From Parcubacteria group bacterium GW2011_GWB1_37_13 (lineage in GTDB: Bacteria; Patescibacteriota; Minisyncoccia; Phycocordibacterales; UBA9973): a DNA stretch of 8,119 nucleotides. A program made the translations under genes and the position numbers. The stretch is taken from assembly GCA_000990145.1 (NCBI GenBank), contig LBSW01000009.1:1-8119 (forward strand). Direction: 5' to 3'. Of this stretch, positions 5,882-8,119 are shown one piece after another. How positions within the stretch are numbered: position 1 is the stretch's first letter; each line of letters starts with the position of its first letter. The notes beneath the pieces were generated by a model. It made no database searches. It was not told the DNA's origin and worked only from the letters and a program-made list of their open reading frames with translations.

Positions 5882-5927
5882 AAAAAATTCCTTAGATTAT
5901 CATATATGATATATTAAAGAATTTTCT
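5882..5927. terminator. Large imperfect palindrome, possible terminator between trpR-like gene and gyrB
   Basis: Arms 5884-5904 and 5905-5925 pair at 17 of 21 positions plus one G-U, centred on the inner palindrome of dyad copy 2. On the minus strand it is followed by TTTTTT (5887-5882), as for an intrinsic terminator of gyrB transcription; on the plus strand only a TTTT lies at the end of the stem. It may serve both converging genes. A DNA-binding role instead is possible. Confidence 0.45.
5892..5917. promoter_or_regulatory. 26-bp dyad, candidate operator copy 2
   Basis: Same design as 5443-5468: TATCATATATGATA (5898-5911) with TTA and TAA arms 3 nt outside. Over 27 nt (5442-5468 against 5891-5917) the two copies match at 24 positions. 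It also contains an extended-10-like TGATATATT (5907-5915), but no open frame follows on the plus strand. It begins 20 nt after the trpR-like stop codon. Confidence 0.5.
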
Positions 5928-5945
5928 GGAAAAGTTTAGAATAGA

Positions 5946-6029
5946 TTACTTTTTTTCTTTTTCAAGAATTTTGAGGAGATTTTTCATTGCTTTGCCACGA
6001 TGGGAGAATTTGTTTTTTCTTCGGTAGAA
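5946..6029 (-). pseudogene. rdgB: 3' fragment of an rdgB/HAM1 (dITP/XTP pyrophosphatase) gene
   Basis: On the minus strand, 27 codons and a TAA read FYRRKNKFSHRGKAMKNLLK followed by ILEKEKK. The KNKFSHRGKAMKNLLKIL part matches the conserved C-terminus of RdgB/HAM1 proteins (E. coli has [20 protein letters not shown]). RdgB hydrolyses non-canonical purine nucleoside triphosphates. Only about the last 25 residues are here; the other roughly 170, including the nucleotide-binding N-terminus, are missing. The fragment is cut off against the gyrB stop codon, is in a different frame from gyrB, and the frame is closed upstream by a TGA inside the gyrB tail. There is no start codon other than an internal Met. 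The frame is still clean, suggesting recent truncation. An accidental match is the alternative, but SHRGKA plus the leucine-rich helix is characteristic. Confidence 0.7.
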
Positions 6030-6030
6030 T

Positions 6031-8116
<2,086 letters not shown>

Positions 8117-8119
8117 CTA

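Noticed and set aside
5429..6030. Insert as an insertion sequence or MITE
   Set aside because: No transposase, and no terminal inverted repeats at the 20-bp repeat borders; the internal dyads are 5443-5468 and 5892-5917, not at the ends, so a classical transposon is not supported.

Overview
The window looks like a chromosomal housekeeping segment from a member of the Patescibacteria (CPR), most likely a parcubacterium. Reasons: AT-rich DNA, a short L32 starting with the arginine/lysine-rich MVVRMRSTKSHTKNRRSHHA type, a threonyl-tRNA synthetase without a TGS domain, a TrpR-like regulator ending in MPPRAGRGRWKFLYK, and very compact spacing. All reading frames fit the standard code; no frame needs TGA read as an amino acid. 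The lineage is inferred from protein style only; no rRNA is present.

Layout. Positions 1-3033 hold a minus-strand block transcribed leftwards: rpmF (L32), a NusB-Nudix fusion, rnc (RNase III) and the start of smc, which runs off the left edge. The rnc-smc order is the classical one. From a short divergent promoter region (about 3034-3106) thrS is transcribed rightwards, followed 1 nt later by a 181-residue protein of unknown function. A separate plus-strand gene for a TrpR-like regulator (5473-5871) follows. From the right edge gyrB (6032-8107) is transcribed towards it.

The 5409-6050 interval is the most structured part. A perfect 20-nt direct repeat, which is the 3' end of gyrB, flanks about 600 bp holding the trpR-like gene, two copies of a 26-bp dyad (one overlapping the trpR-like promoter, one just after the gene), and an 84-nt fragment that reads as the 3' end of an rdgB/HAM1 pyrophosphatase gene. 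This looks like a scar of insertion or rearrangement next to gyrB, carrying a probably self-regulating gene.

Other notable points: the smc product has an ordinary SMC head but a Rad50-type CPTCGRE zinc-hook motif at residue 331; the Nudix domain fused to NusB has lost two of three metal-binding glutamates; RNase III has Asn at a usual metal-binding Asp; and three promoters with extended -10 elements sit so close to the start codon that the mRNAs should have almost no leader.
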